From NCBI GenBank assembly GCA_964649825.1, contig CAZYQW010000004.1, positions 67,220 through 131,219 of the forward strand: a stretch of DNA of 64,000 nucleotides, given 5' to 3'. How positions within the stretch are numbered: the first letter of the stretch is position 1; the number at the start of each line of letters is the position of its first letter. This DNA comes from CAZYQW01 sp964649825. GTDB lineage: Bacteria; Planctomycetota; B15-G4; JADJEK01. The notes below the pieces were generated by a model. That model did not search any database, was not told the DNA's origin, and saw only the letters and a program-made list of their open reading frames with translations. Position numbers and translations under genes: made by a program. Shown here piece by piece: positions 25,509 through 34,842 of the stretch.

Positions 25509-26294
25509 TTATTGCTTCGCGCAGAGCGCGCAGTCCCGGCGTCCGCCGACGCAGTCGGGACAGTCGGTCGTCTCGTTCTGCAGGTCGCAAGGGATCGTGC
25601 CGTCCTTGCACTTCTTGCAGCGGACGACGCCCTTCCCGCCGCATGGACCGCACTTCCTCGTGCCGGCCTTCGACTGGCTGCCCTCGTAGACGAGCCGCAC
25701 GGTGCCGGTGCCGTGGCACTCTTGGCAGGCGCTCGCGCCGACGTACTGGCACGCGGGGCAAAACCGCGTGCCGGAGTCCGCGCACTTCGGGCAGGTCGCC
25801 TCGAAGCCGCTCGCTCCGTCGCAGGTGACGCAGACCAGGTCGCCCTGGTCCTTGCACGCGACACAGAGGCGGCTGTCGCAGCGCGGGCACGGAAACGACC
25901 CCGTCCCCGAGCACCCGTTGCAAGAGACCGAGATCTGTCCCTTCTTGTCGCAGCGGGGGCAGCCCATCGACTTGCTCCCCTTGCAGATCGGGCAGTTGCG
26001 CGTTCCCTTCCGTGAGCAGAGCTTGCACGGGTCCTTGTCGCCGGTCTTCCAGTGGATCATTCCGGACCCTCCGCACCCGGGGCAGGTCCACGTTCCGTCG
26101 GCGCGGCAGAAGAGGCACGAGATCTTGGTGGTGCCCTGGCACCCCCGGCAGGAGACGCGGCGCGTGCCTTTCCCCTCGCAGCGACCGCATTCGATCGCGG
26201 CGGATCCGTCGCAGTGACGGCACGCGTCGGGAGCGGACGGCGCGGGACCGACGAGCGCGGCCAGGAGGAGAACGAGCCAGGCGATGTTTCGCAT
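25509..26294 (-). CDS. Exported protein with 19 CxxC motifs (DnaJ-like zinc-knuckle repeats)
   Basis: A 261-residue protein with a signal peptide (about residues 1-20), followed by 19 CxxC pairs spread over the whole mature chain. Examples are CRHC, CGRC, CRGC, CLFC, CPGC near the start and CPDC, CALC near the end. Many are in CxxCxGxG-like settings as in the DnaJ Cys-rich domain (CPGCGGSG, CNGCSGTG, CGPCGGKG). DnaJ has four such pairs, so this is a strongly expanded array with no J-domain. It could bind many zinc ions or carry many disulfides outside the cytoplasm. AAGGGGG precedes the ATG. It converges with the peptidase gene, 9 bases apart. Confidence 0.78.
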   Translation of the reverse strand: MRNIAWLVLLLAALVGPAPSAPDACRHCDGSAAIECGRCEGKGTRRVSCRGCQGTTKISCLFCRADGTWTCPGCGGSGMIHWKTGDKDPCKLCSRKGTRNCPICKGSKSMGCPRCDKKGQISVSCNGCSGTGSFPCPRCDSRLCVACKDQGDLVCVTCDGASGFEATCPKCADSGTRFCPACQYVGASACQECHGTGTVRLVYEGSQSKAGTRKCGPCGGKGVVRCKKCKDGTIPCDLQNETTDCPDCVGGRRDCALCAKQ

Positions 26295-26422
26295 CGAACC
26301 CCCTTGGTTGTCGACGTCACCGAGTGTACCGATGCGATCGCGACGACCGCACGCTTGAGATCAGGACTTCCGATTGCTGGGATGACCGTCTTCATCCTCC
26401 GAACCCCTTTCGAACGTCACCG

Positions 26423-28264
26423 ATGGCCGCGGCGAACGAGTCACAGCAACACGTGGGCAAGAAGAAAGTCGCGTACGACGAGAAGACGATCCAGACCCTC
26501 GACGCGCTGGAGCACATCCGGCTGCGTACCGGGATGTACATCGGGCGGCTCGGCGACGGAAGCCACCCGCAGGACGGCATCTACGTCATGTTGAAGGAGG
26601 TGATCGACAACGCGGTCGACGAGTTCATCATGGGGGAGGGGAAGAAGGTCGAGATCATGCGCGACGACGCCACGATGACCGTGCGCGACTATGGGCGCGG
26701 CATCCCGCTCGGCAAGGTCGTCGACTGCGTGAGCCAGATCAACACCGGCGGCAAGTACAACGACGACGTCTTCCAGTTCTCGGTCGGGTTGAATGGAGTC
26801 GGCACGAAGGCGGTCAACGCGCTCTCGTCCGAGTTCGAGGTGACGAGTTGGCGCGAGAACAAGTTCGTGCGCGCCACCTTCGTGCGCGGGCGGCTCACGG
26901 ACGAGAAGAAGGGCCGCGCGGACGACCCGACCGGCACGATGGTACGGTTCACGCCCGATCTGGAGATCTTCCAGAAGTACGAGTGGCACGAGCCGTTCAT
27001 CGATCACCGTCTCCACTACTACTCGTTCCTCAACAGCGGCCTCACGCTCGTCTACAACGGGAAGACGTACAAGAGCAAGGAGGGCCTGAAGGACCTGCTC
27101 GCGCGTGAGATGGGCGAGGAGCAGCCGCTCTACGACGTCGTCCACTGCCGGATGGACCGACTCGAGTTCGCGTTCACTCACACCCACAACTACGGCGAGA
27201 ACCACTTCAGCTTCGTGAACGGCCAGTACACGAACGACGGCGGGACGCACCAGAGCGCCTTCCGCGAAGGGATCCTCAAAGGCGTGAACGAGTTCGCCGA
27301 CGCGAACTTCGCCGGCGAGGACGTGCGCGACGGTCTGATCGGCGCGGTCGCCGTGAAGATCCAGGACCCCGTCTTCGAGAGCCAGACGAAGAACAAGCTC
27401 GGAACCACCGGCATTCGCAACTGGATCGTGAAGGACGTGCGCGAGCAGGTCGTGCTCTGGCTGCACAAGAACCGCGAGGCGGCCGAGGCGTTGATCGCCA
27501 AGGTGAAAGCGAACGAGCGCGTGCGCAAGGAGCTCGCCTCCATCAAGAAGGAGGCGCGGGAGCGCGCGAAGAGGGTCGCGATCCGCATCCCCAAGCTGAC
27601 CGACTGCAAGTACCATCTCGCCGACCGCGACGCGCGCGGCGAGGAGAGCATGATCTTCCTCGCCGAGGGTGACTCGGCCGGAGGGACGATGGTGCAGTGC
27701 CGCAACGTGGAGACGCAGGCCGTCTTCTCGCTGCGCGGCAAGCCGCTCAACTGCCACGGCATGAAGCGCGACGTCGTCTACAAGAACGAAGAGCTCTACA
27801 ACCTGATGCGCGCGCTCGGGATCGAGGACGGGCTCGAGGGGCTCCGCTACAACAAGGTCGTCATCGCGACCGACGCGGACGTCGACGGCATGCACATTCG
27901 CAACCTGTTGTTGACGTACTTCCTGCGTTACTTCGAGGAGCTCGTGACCAAGGGACACGTCTACATCCTCGAGTCGCCGCTCTACCGCGTGCGCAACAAG
28001 AAGGAGACTCGATACTGCTACTCGGAGGAGGAGCGGAACCTCGCGCAGAAGGAGATCCGCGGCGCGGAGACCACGCGCTTCAAGGGGCTGGGCGAGATCA
28101 ACCCGAGCGAGTTCAAGCGGTTCATCTCGGACGACATGAGGCTCGAGCCGGTCGTCGTCGAGAACATGAGCGGCGTCCAGGCTTCGCTCGAGTTCTACAT
28201 GGGCAAGAACACGCCGCAGCGACGTGACTTCATTGTCGACAACCTGTTGACGAACCTGGTGTAG
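26423..28264 (+). CDS. parE: Type IIA DNA topoisomerase B subunit (ParE/GyrB-like)
   Basis: A 613-residue protein. The GHKL ATPase part has LRTGMYIG, EVIDNAVDEF (catalytic Glu and Mg-binding Asn) and GLNGVGTKAVNAL. The transducer domain follows, then the TOPRIM domain with EGDSAGGT and DADVDGMHI. The length and the RFKGLGEINPSEFKRF ending fit the short ParE-type of Bacteroidetes/Chlamydiae rather than long GyrB. ATG 26423 is chosen at the start of MAAANESQQH; the frame is open further upstream but is Arg-rich. No good ribosome-binding site is visible. It is followed by parC after 83 bases. Confidence 0.9.
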   Translation: MAAANESQQHVGKKKVAYDEKTIQTLDALEHIRLRTGMYIGRLGDGSHPQDGIYVMLKEVIDNAVDEFIMGEGKKVEIMRDDATMTVRDYGRGIPLGKVVDCVSQINTGGKYNDDVFQFSVGLNGVGTKAVNALSSEFEVTSWRENKFVRATFVRGRLTDEKKGRADDPTGTMVRFTPDLEIFQKYEWHEPFIDHRLHYYSFLNSGLTLVYNGKTYKSKEGLKDLLAREMGEEQPLYDVVHCRMDRLEFAFTHTHNYGENHFSFVNGQYTNDGGTHQSAFREGILKGVNEFADANFAGEDVRDGLIGAVAVKIQDPVFESQTKNKLGTTGIRNWIVKDVREQVVLWLHKNREAAEALIAKVKANERVRKELASIKKEARERAKRVAIRIPKLTDCKYHLADRDARGEESMIFLAEGDSAGGTMVQCRNVETQAVFSLRGKPLNCHGMKRDVVYKNEELYNLMRALGIEDGLEGLRYNKVVIATDADVDGMHIRNLLLTYFLRYFEELVTKGHVYILESPLYRVRNKKETRYCYSEEERNLAQKEIRGAETTRFKGLGEINPSEFKRFISDDMRLEPVVVENMSGVQASLEFYMGKNTPQRRDFIVDNLLTNLV

Positions 28265-28340
28265 CTCACGGTGGCGCGGCCGAGGGACGCCGGCTGGCAT
28301 GACCGCGTTGACGATCACCCTTCTCACGACCCTGGTGTAG
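28250..28340 (+). repeat. Imperfect copy of the parE 3' end inside a 13-codon micro-ORF
   Basis: The last 25 bases of parE recur, with 20 matches, at 28316-28340; the final ten bases (CCTGGTGTAG) are identical. The second copy closes a tiny open frame, ATG 28299 to TAG 28340, that would encode a 13-residue hydrophobic peptide ending TLLTTLV (parE ends NLLTNLV). It lies just before the parC start. Confidence 0.5.
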
Positions 28341-28347
28341 GCCACGA

Positions 28348-30252
28348 ATGAGCCAGCTCGAGCCGCTGATGCGGCAGAACTTCCTCGAGTACGCCAGCTA
28401 CGTGGTCATGGATCGGGCGATTCCCGACCTTCGTGACGGGTTGAAGCCGGTCCAGCGAAGGCTGCTGCACACGCTGTTCGAGATGGACGACGGTCGCTTC
28501 CACAAGGTGGCGAACGTCATCGGCGAGACGATGAAGCTCCACCCGCACGGCGACGCCGCGATCCGCGACGCGCTCGTCGTGTTGGCCAACAAGGACTACT
28601 TCATCGAGCGGCAGGGGAACTTCGGCAGCATCGTCACCGGACACCCGGCCGCCGCGGCCCGCTACATCGAGTGCCGCCTGACGCCCCTGGCCCGCGAGAC
28701 CCTGTTCAACAAGCCGCTTACCCAGTTCACGCCGAGCTACGACGGCCGCAAGGACGAACCGGTCTTCCTGCCCGCCAAGCTGCCCGTCCTGCTCATGCTC
28801 GGGCCCGAAGGGATCGCGGTCGGGATGGCGACGCGCATCCTCCCGCACAACCTCCCCGAGCTCCTGAAGGCGCAGATCGACCTGCTGAACGGCAAGGAGC
28901 CGCGCGTCTTCCCCGACTTCCTCCAGGGCGGGATCATGGACGTCTCGGAGTACGACGACGGCAAGGGGAAGGTCAGGGTCCGCGCCCGCATCGAGCCGCG
29001 CGGCGACAAGCGGGTCGTGATCACCGAGGTGCCTTACTCGACGACGACGGAGAGCCTCATCAACTCGATCGAGGCGGCGGTGCAGAAGGGGCACCTGAAG
29101 ATCGCCGCGGTCAACGACTACACGACCGAGAAGGTCGAGGTCGAGATCGTGCTCCAGCGCGGCGTGTACGTCGAGGAGCTGATCCCGAAGCTGTTCGCGT
29201 ACACCGACTGCGAGGTCTCGATCAACTCGAGCCTCGTCGCGATCCGCAGCGAGCGGCCCGACGAGCTGACCGTGACCGAGGTCTTGGCGTGGCTCACCGA
29301 TCAGCTCCTGGATCAGATCAAGGCCGAGCTCGAGTACGACCTCCGGCAGCTCCACGACAAGCAGCATTGGCTTACGCTGGAACAGCTCTTCATCGAGCGT
29401 CGGGTCTACAAGCGGATCGAGAAGGCGAAGACCGACGAGGCCGTCCGCAAAGAAGTGTGGGACGGCATGCACGAGTTCGAGCTCTTCTTCGTGCGAGCGA
29501 TGGTGCAGGACGACATCGATCGGCTGCTGCAGATCCGCATCCGTCGCATCTCGGCGTACGACATCTCGAAGAACCGCGACGAGATCAAGGAGGTCCTGGC
29601 GCAGATCAAGGAGCTCGAGAAGAAGCTCTCGAACCTGAAGAAGACGACGATCGGTTGGTTGACCGACCTGCTCGTGAAGTACGAGAAGCGCTTCCCCCGC
29701 CGCACCACGATCAAGGGTTTCGAGACCGTCGACCGCCGCGAGGTGGCGAGCGCCGACATCAAGCTGAGCTACGACCCCGAGACCGGCTTCTTCGGATCGA
29801 AGGTCCGCGGCTCCAAGCACCAGATCACGGTGAGCGAGTTCGACAAGGTGCTCGCGATCACCGGCGACGGCACCTACCGGATCATGGCGCCGCCGGAGAA
29901 GGTGCTGCTGCCCGGCAAGGTCCTCTACTGCGAGCGCTTCGACGTCGAGCAGGGGGCGCACTTCACCGTCGTCTACCGCGACGCCGGCAAGATCCCGTGG
30001 GGCAAGAAGGTCCACATCCTCAAGTTCATCAAGGACAAGGCGTACAGCCTCGTCCCCGGGGAAGGCGGCCGTCTCGACGTCCTCGCGGACGTCGACGAGC
30101 CGGGGAAGGCGCATCTCGTCTTCGCGCCGGCGAAGCGGCAGCGCGTCACGGAGATGGACTTCGACCTGCGCAAGCTTCCGCCGAAGGGGGTGACGGCGCG
30201 CGGGAACCGGTTGGCGCCGAAGCCCGTGACCAAGATCACGCTCGTGAAGTAG
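28348..30252 (+). CDS. parC: Type IIA DNA topoisomerase A subunit (ParC/GyrA-like, short form)
   Basis: A 634-residue protein. The start matches the ParC/GyrA breakage-reunion domain: LEYASYVVMDRAIPDLRDGLKPVQRR-type helix, HPHGDA (about 65-70) and the active-site Tyr106 in ARYIECRL. The middle has LLMLGPEGIAVGMATRILPHN. The C-terminal pinwheel is short; only a few blade-like segments follow residue 500, so the subunit is much shorter than E. coli GyrA (875 residues). Sequence details such as the MDDGRFHKVANVIGETMKLHPHG-type region resemble the ParC of Bacteroidetes and Chlamydiae. With ParE it would decatenate or relax DNA; a separate gyrase is expected elsewhere. Confidence 0.9.
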   Translation: MSQLEPLMRQNFLEYASYVVMDRAIPDLRDGLKPVQRRLLHTLFEMDDGRFHKVANVIGETMKLHPHGDAAIRDALVVLANKDYFIERQGNFGSIVTGHPAAAARYIECRLTPLARETLFNKPLTQFTPSYDGRKDEPVFLPAKLPVLLMLGPEGIAVGMATRILPHNLPELLKAQIDLLNGKEPRVFPDFLQGGIMDVSEYDDGKGKVRVRARIEPRGDKRVVITEVPYSTTTESLINSIEAAVQKGHLKIAAVNDYTTEKVEVEIVLQRGVYVEELIPKLFAYTDCEVSINSSLVAIRSERPDELTVTEVLAWLTDQLLDQIKAELEYDLRQLHDKQHWLTLEQLFIERRVYKRIEKAKTDEAVRKEVWDGMHEFELFFVRAMVQDDIDRLLQIRIRRISAYDISKNRDEIKEVLAQIKELEKKLSNLKKTTIGWLTDLLVKYEKRFPRRTTIKGFETVDRREVASADIKLSYDPETGFFGSKVRGSKHQITVSEFDKVLAITGDGTYRIMAPPEKVLLPGKVLYCERFDVEQGAHFTVVYRDAGKIPWGKKVHILKFIKDKAYSLVPGEGGRLDVLADVDEPGKAHLVFAPAKRQRVTEMDFDLRKLPPKGVTARGNRLAPKPVTKITLVK

Positions 30253-30325
30253 CGGCGCCGAGGTCGTCGCGGCCATGCCGCCCGCTTGACGATCCAACCT
30301 CCGCCGTACGTGCCCTTCGCCGGCG

Positions 30326-31426
30326 TCAGCCGCGAGCGCGGCTCGCGACGAACGTCTGGAACGTGGGGTCGGCGCGGAGCGCGCGGAGGACCCGCTCGGC
30401 CTGCTTCGCGCATCCCTGGTCGGTGAAGTGCACCGAGTCGCGGAAGTGCTCGTCGTCGCCCGGGATCGAGTTCTCCTCGCCGATGAGCACGGCGCCCGTC
30501 TCCCGCGCGACGTCGACGATCGCCCGGTTGTAGGCCGCGAAGCCGTCGAGCAGGCGATCGACGTCCATGTACGGCATGTAGTAGAGGCTCGTGTTGCAGG
30601 ACTTGAGCTTCTCTTCCGGCGACTGATCCGCGCGCAGCCGCGTGGAGAACGTCACCAGCGCGACGACGCTCGCGCGCGACCTCGCCTCCGCGACCAGGTC
30701 ACGAAGCTCGGCGCGGAACTCGTCGGCGAGCTGGTCCGCGTCGAAGTCGAGCCGCCCCGCTCCCGCGGACGACGCCTGCTGGCGCGCCATCACCCGGAGG
30801 TTCTTCTCGATCAGGTTCCACGCGACGGAGATCTCGGCCAGGAAGCTCGCCTTGCCGCCCTCGCCGGTGAAGATCCCGTTTGCCTCGGCCAGGTCGCGCG
30901 TGTCGCGGCTGAGGTCGTTCGTCGCGTGGTAGATGACGACGACGTCCGGGTCGAAGCGCGCGACGCGGTGGATCAGGTTGAGCTTCGAGTCGACGGCCTT
31001 GAACGCCGGCACGCCCGCGTTGATGCCGTCGAACCGTACGCCGAGCCGACTGTCGTTCAATCCCACGGTCACCCGCGCCGGCCAGGTGTTCTCGTCTCCT
31101 TCGACCTCGGCGCAGAACGTCGTCGATGCACCGAGGAACGCGATCCGGACGGTGCCGGCGGGTTTCGGGTCGGTGACGTCCTCGCCGCGAAAGCCCTGCG
31201 CGTTGATGTGGACGAAACCCACGTCCTGGTTCGGCTTCGGGACGATGAGGCCGGAGCTCGGCTCGCGGACCGTCTCGTACAGGTCGTTGTCCGTGCGACC
31301 GTACTTGAGGTGCAGGCGAACGCGCGCGGCGACCTCGAGCACCGACGCGCCGAGCAGGAACACGCCGGCCACGAGCAGGAGCTTGCGGCCGAGCGGCGTC
31401 TTCGGCTTGGGTTCCGTGGCCGGCAT
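30326..31426 (-). CDS. Membrane-anchored SGNH/GDSL-type hydrolase
   Basis: A 366-residue protein (from ATG 31426) with a transmembrane segment at about residues 13-32 and an extracytoplasmic SGNH domain. Block I is FLGASTTF (Ser about 101), block III is YHATNDLS (Asn) and block V is DSVHFTDQG (Asp...His). Families with this layout include carbohydrate esterases and acyltransferase-like enzymes; the substrate is unknown. ATG 31426 is preferred over GTG 31447 because it lies 7 bases after the stop of the upstream DUF501-like gene rather than overlapping it. The two genes form an operon. Confidence 0.78.
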   Translation of the reverse strand: MPATEPKPKTPLGRKLLLVAGVFLLGASVLEVAARVRLHLKYGRTDNDLYETVREPSSGLIVPKPNQDVGFVHINAQGFRGEDVTDPKPAGTVRIAFLGASTTFCAEVEGDENTWPARVTVGLNDSRLGVRFDGINAGVPAFKAVDSKLNLIHRVARFDPDVVVIYHATNDLSRDTRDLAEANGIFTGEGGKASFLAEISVAWNLIEKNLRVMARQQASSAGAGRLDFDADQLADEFRAELRDLVAEARSRASVVALVTFSTRLRADQSPEEKLKSCNTSLYYMPYMDVDRLLDGFAAYNRAIVDVARETGAVLIGEENSIPGDDEHFRDSVHFTDQGCAKQAERVLRALRADPTFQTFVASRARG

Positions 31427-31433
31427 CGTCCGC

Positions 31434-31964
31434 CTATCGGCCGCCACCGATGGCGGAGTGGAGCGACGTACGTGAGGCCGTCGTCGAGATCGAGCACCGC
31501 GGAGCAGAGTCGTGCTCCTCGAACCACGAGCCGATCATCGCACCGCGTGCGAGGTGGTGCGCGTAGTGGACGTGGAGGCACTTGACGCGCGCGAAGGTCG
31601 AGAGTCCCCCGATCCCGCGGTCGAGGAGGCTGGCGGCAAGGGGAGTGCCGCGAACGCGATCGCGGTCGTCCGCGCGGATCAGGCTCCACCGTTCGGCAAT
31701 ATAGGCGCGGTGGTCGGCGCGGACGCCGCCGGCGAGCGTCGCGTCGCGCCCGATCGCGCGCTCGATCCGCCGGATCCCGCCGGCCGCCTCGATGCGCGAC
31801 AACTCGTCCGCCAAGGACGGGCAGACGAGCCAGAAGAGGGTCGGGAACGGCTCGAGGCGTCCGTCCACGCGGCGCAGCGGGTAGCAGCGCACGACCGCCG
31901 GATGTCCGGTCGGACAGGTCCGTTCGACGTGCGTTTCGACGTCTTCGTACTTCAGGGGGCGCAT
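31434..31964 (-). CDS. DUF501-like protein
   Basis: A 176-residue protein with the pattern of DUF501: C-P-x-G-x-P-x-V-V-R (CPTGHPAVVR), then FPTLFWLVCPSLADELSRIEAAGGIRRIE, and a Cys/His set near the end (VKCLHVHYAHHLA). DUF501 proteins are small and of unknown function; in Actinobacteria they are often encoded near ppx and eno. Here the partner is an SGNH hydrolase. The C-terminal 25 residues, rich in Ser/Thr/Arg, are not part of the family pattern. ATG 31964 is chosen over GTG 31988; neither has a good ribosome-binding site. Confidence 0.7.
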   Translation of the reverse strand: MRPLKYEDVETHVERTCPTGHPAVVRCYPLRRVDGRLEPFPTLFWLVCPSLADELSRIEAAGGIRRIERAIGRDATLAGGVRADHRAYIAERWSLIRADDRDRVRGTPLAASLLDRGIGGLSTFARVKCLHVHYAHHLARGAMIGSWFEEHDSAPRCSISTTASRTSLHSAIGGGR

Positions 31965-32089
31965 GGGCCGCCGAAGATACCAAAGCACGAAAGCCTGACG
32001 TCAGCTTCGCCGTCGTTTGATGAAGCGCCGAGCCGGTCGGCTTTGGTAGGAGAAGAGCTGGCCCGAGAACGCGAGTGGAGGTCGAGCGG

Positions 32090-34765
32090 ATGTCGCCCGA
32101 ATCGCCCGTTACGCAGTCACCGACGGCGGATGCGGAGCAGCGGCGCCTCGCCGAGGAGGCGCGACGCGAGTTGAATTGGAAGCGCTGGGGGCCCTACCTG
32201 TCCGAGCGACAGTGGGGCACCGTCCGCGAGGACTACTCGGAGGACGGAGACAGTTGGCGGTACTTCCCGTTCGACGACGCGGCGCGACGCGCGTATCGCT
32301 GGGGCGAGGACGGGCTGCTCGGCCTGACCGATCGCGAGTGTCGACTCTGCTTCGCGCTCGTGCTCTGGAACGGCCGCGACCCGATCCTGAAGGAGCGGTT
32401 GTTCGGCCTCTCCGGCCCGGAGGGCAACCACGGCGAGGACGTGAAGGAGGTCTACTTCTATCTCGACGCCACGCCGACCGCGAGCTACCTGAAGGCGCTC
32501 TACAAGTACCCGCAGCGCGCGTTCCCCTACGACGAGCTCCGTCGCACCAACCAGCGGCGCGACCGCACGACCGCGGAGTACGAGCTCACCGACACCGACG
32601 CGTTCGACGGCGGCCGCTACTTCGACGTCTTCGCCGAGTACGCGAAGGCGTCTCCCGACGACGTGCTGATCCGGCTGACCTGCGTCAACCACGGTCCGGA
32701 GGCGGCGAGGCTCCACCTCCTGCCGACGCTCTGGTTCCGCAACACGTGGACGTGGCGGAACGCCTACGAGGAGTGGGGGCGCCCGACGCTCGAGCACGAG
32801 CACGAGGACCGCATCCGAGTCGCTCACGAGTCGCTCGGTCGGTTCTCGTTCTACTTCGAGTCGTCCTCGGGCGGCGTCGAGCCCGACCCGGTGTTCACGG
32901 AGAACGAGACCAACGTCGCGTCGATGTACGGCGTGCCGAATCCGAGCCCCTACGTGAAGGACGCGTTCGGTCGCTACGTGGTCGAAGGCAGGAAGGACGT
33001 CGTGAACCCCGCGCGTCGCGGCACCAAGGCGGCGCTCGTGTACGCGCTCGAGATCCCCGCCGGGGCGAGCGAGACCGTCCGGCTCCGGTTGTCGGCGGAC
33101 GTCGAACCGCCGTCCGCGCCGTTCGGCCCGGCGTTCGACGCGACGTTCGAGCGCCGGATCGCGGAGGCCGACGCGTTCTACGACGCGCTGCACCGCGATC
33201 TCGACCCGGCTCGCCGCGCCGTCTGTCGCCAGGCGTACGCCGGCTTGGTCTGGAACAAGCAGTTCTACCACTACATCGTCCAGGACTGGCTGAAGGGCGA
33301 TCCCGGTCAGCCGCCGCCGCCGCCGGGACGCCAGTCGGTGCGGAACTCCGACTGGCGCCACCTGTTCAACCGCGACGTCATCTCGATGCCGGACAAATGG
33401 GAGTATCCCTGGTACGCCGCCTGGGACGTCGCGTTCCACATGGTCCCGTTCACCCGGATCGACCCGCGGTTCGCGAAGGAGCAGATCCTGCTCTTCCTGC
33501 GCGAGTGGTACATGCACCCGAACGGTCAGATCCCCGCGTACGAATGGGAGTTCTCCGACGTGAACCCGCCCGTGCACGCGTGGGCGGCGTGGCGCGTCTA
33601 CGAGCACGAGGCCGCGTTGGGGCGGCCGGACGTCCTCTTCCTCGCGCGCGCGTTCCACAAGCTCGTCCTGAACTTCACCTGGTGGGTGAACCGCAAGGAC
33701 CCGCGCGGCGATCACCTCTTCTCGGGCGGGTTCCTCGGGCTCGACAACATCGGCGTGTTCGATCGGTCGCAGCCGTTGCCGACGGGCGGGCACCTCGAGC
33801 AGGCGGACGGCACCGCGTGGATGGCGTTCTACTGCTCGACGATGTTGACGATCGCGCTCGAGCTCGCGAAGCATGACCCGGCGATGGAGGACATGGCCTC
33901 GAAGTTCTTCGAGCACTTCCTCGCGATCGTCGACGCGATGAACCGGATCGACGGCAGCGGCCTCTGGGACGAGCACGACGGCTTCTACCACGACCACCTG
34001 CACCACGACGGGCAGGCGGTCCCGCTGCGCGTGCGGTCGCTGGTCGGCATCATCCCCCTCTTCGCCGCGACCGTCCTCGAGCAGGACGTCATCGATCGAC
34101 TGCCGGGGTTCAAGAAGCGGACCGAGTGGTTCCTGAAGAACCGTCGCGACCTCGCGCGGCACATCGCGTACCTCGAGACCGACGCGTCGGGGAAGCGGCG
34201 GCTGCTGTCGGTGCCGTCGCAGGACCGCCTGCGCCACGTGCTCCGCTACCTGCTCGACGAGAGCGAGTTCCTCTCCGACTACGGCATCCGATCGTTGTCG
34301 AAGGTGCACGAGGCGAAGCCGTTCCATTTCAACGTCGCGGGACGGTCGTGGACCGTGAAGTACGTGCCGGGCGAATCCGACTCCGGGATGTTCGGGGGAA
34401 ACTCGAACTGGCGCGGGCCGATCTGGCTTCCCCTCAACTACCTGATCGTCGAGGCGATCGATCGCTACCACCACTTCTACGGTGACGCGTTCCTGATCGA
34501 GTGCCCGACCGGGTCGGGCCGACTCGTCACGCTCGCGGCAGTGGCGGCCGAGATCGTGTCGCGCCTCGAGCGGCTGTTCTTGCCGGATTCCGGCGGCCGC
34601 CGCCCGTGTCACGGAGCAGAAGAGCAATTCCGGCGCTCCGATTGGTGCGACCAAATGCTCTTCCACGAGTACTTCCACGGCGACACCGGCCGCGGCCTCG
34701 GCGCGTCGCATCAGACGGGATGGACCGCGCTGATCGCTTCGCTGTTGGAGCGCGATCGAACGTGA
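32090..34765 (+). CDS. GH63/MGH1-like glucosidase
   Basis: An 891-residue protein with no signal peptide. The N-terminal half is a beta-rich domain (about 20-370), and the C-terminal half an (alpha/alpha)6-barrel of the GH63 type (about 390-890). Conserved features are RHLFNRDVISMPDKWEYPW, YAAWDVAFHM (candidate acid Asp), ADGTAWMAFY, GGNSNWRGPIWLPLNYL and FHEYFHGDTGRGLGASHQTGW (candidate base Glu). Bacterial relatives hydrolyse alpha-glucosides such as glucosylglycerate or mannosylglycerate; the substrate here is unknown. ATG 32090 is chosen because GGAGGT lies 7 bases upstream. Confidence 0.85.
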   Translation: MSPESPVTQSPTADAEQRRLAEEARRELNWKRWGPYLSERQWGTVREDYSEDGDSWRYFPFDDAARRAYRWGEDGLLGLTDRECRLCFALVLWNGRDPILKERLFGLSGPEGNHGEDVKEVYFYLDATPTASYLKALYKYPQRAFPYDELRRTNQRRDRTTAEYELTDTDAFDGGRYFDVFAEYAKASPDDVLIRLTCVNHGPEAARLHLLPTLWFRNTWTWRNAYEEWGRPTLEHEHEDRIRVAHESLGRFSFYFESSSGGVEPDPVFTENETNVASMYGVPNPSPYVKDAFGRYVVEGRKDVVNPARRGTKAALVYALEIPAGASETVRLRLSADVEPPSAPFGPAFDATFERRIAEADAFYDALHRDLDPARRAVCRQAYAGLVWNKQFYHYIVQDWLKGDPGQPPPPPGRQSVRNSDWRHLFNRDVISMPDKWEYPWYAAWDVAFHMVPFTRIDPRFAKEQILLFLREWYMHPNGQIPAYEWEFSDVNPPVHAWAAWRVYEHEAALGRPDVLFLARAFHKLVLNFTWWVNRKDPRGDHLFSGGFLGLDNIGVFDRSQPLPTGGHLEQADGTAWMAFYCSTMLTIALELAKHDPAMEDMASKFFEHFLAIVDAMNRIDGSGLWDEHDGFYHDHLHHDGQAVPLRVRSLVGIIPLFAATVLEQDVIDRLPGFKKRTEWFLKNRRDLARHIAYLETDASGKRRLLSVPSQDRLRHVLRYLLDESEFLSDYGIRSLSKVHEAKPFHFNVAGRSWTVKYVPGESDSGMFGGNSNWRGPIWLPLNYLIVEAIDRYHHFYGDAFLIECPTGSGRLVTLAAVAAEIVSRLERLFLPDSGGRRPCHGAEEQFRRSDWCDQMLFHEYFHGDTGRGLGASHQTGWTALIASLLERDRT

Positions 34766-34818
34766 CCGAGGTGACCGAGGTGACCGGGATGACCGGGATG
34801 AAGCGGGATGAAGCGGGG
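34763..34818 (+). repeat. Six short tandem units starting at the stop codon
   Basis: Three pairs of tandem units follow each other: TGACCGAGG twice, TGACCGGGA twice, then TGAAGCGGGA and TGAAGCGGGG. Every unit begins with TGA, and the first TGA is the stop codon of the glucosidase gene. This puts three TGA codons in the same frame in the first three units. Confidence 0.85.
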
Positions 34819-34842
34819 CGGATCGATGGACCGCCCCCGCAC

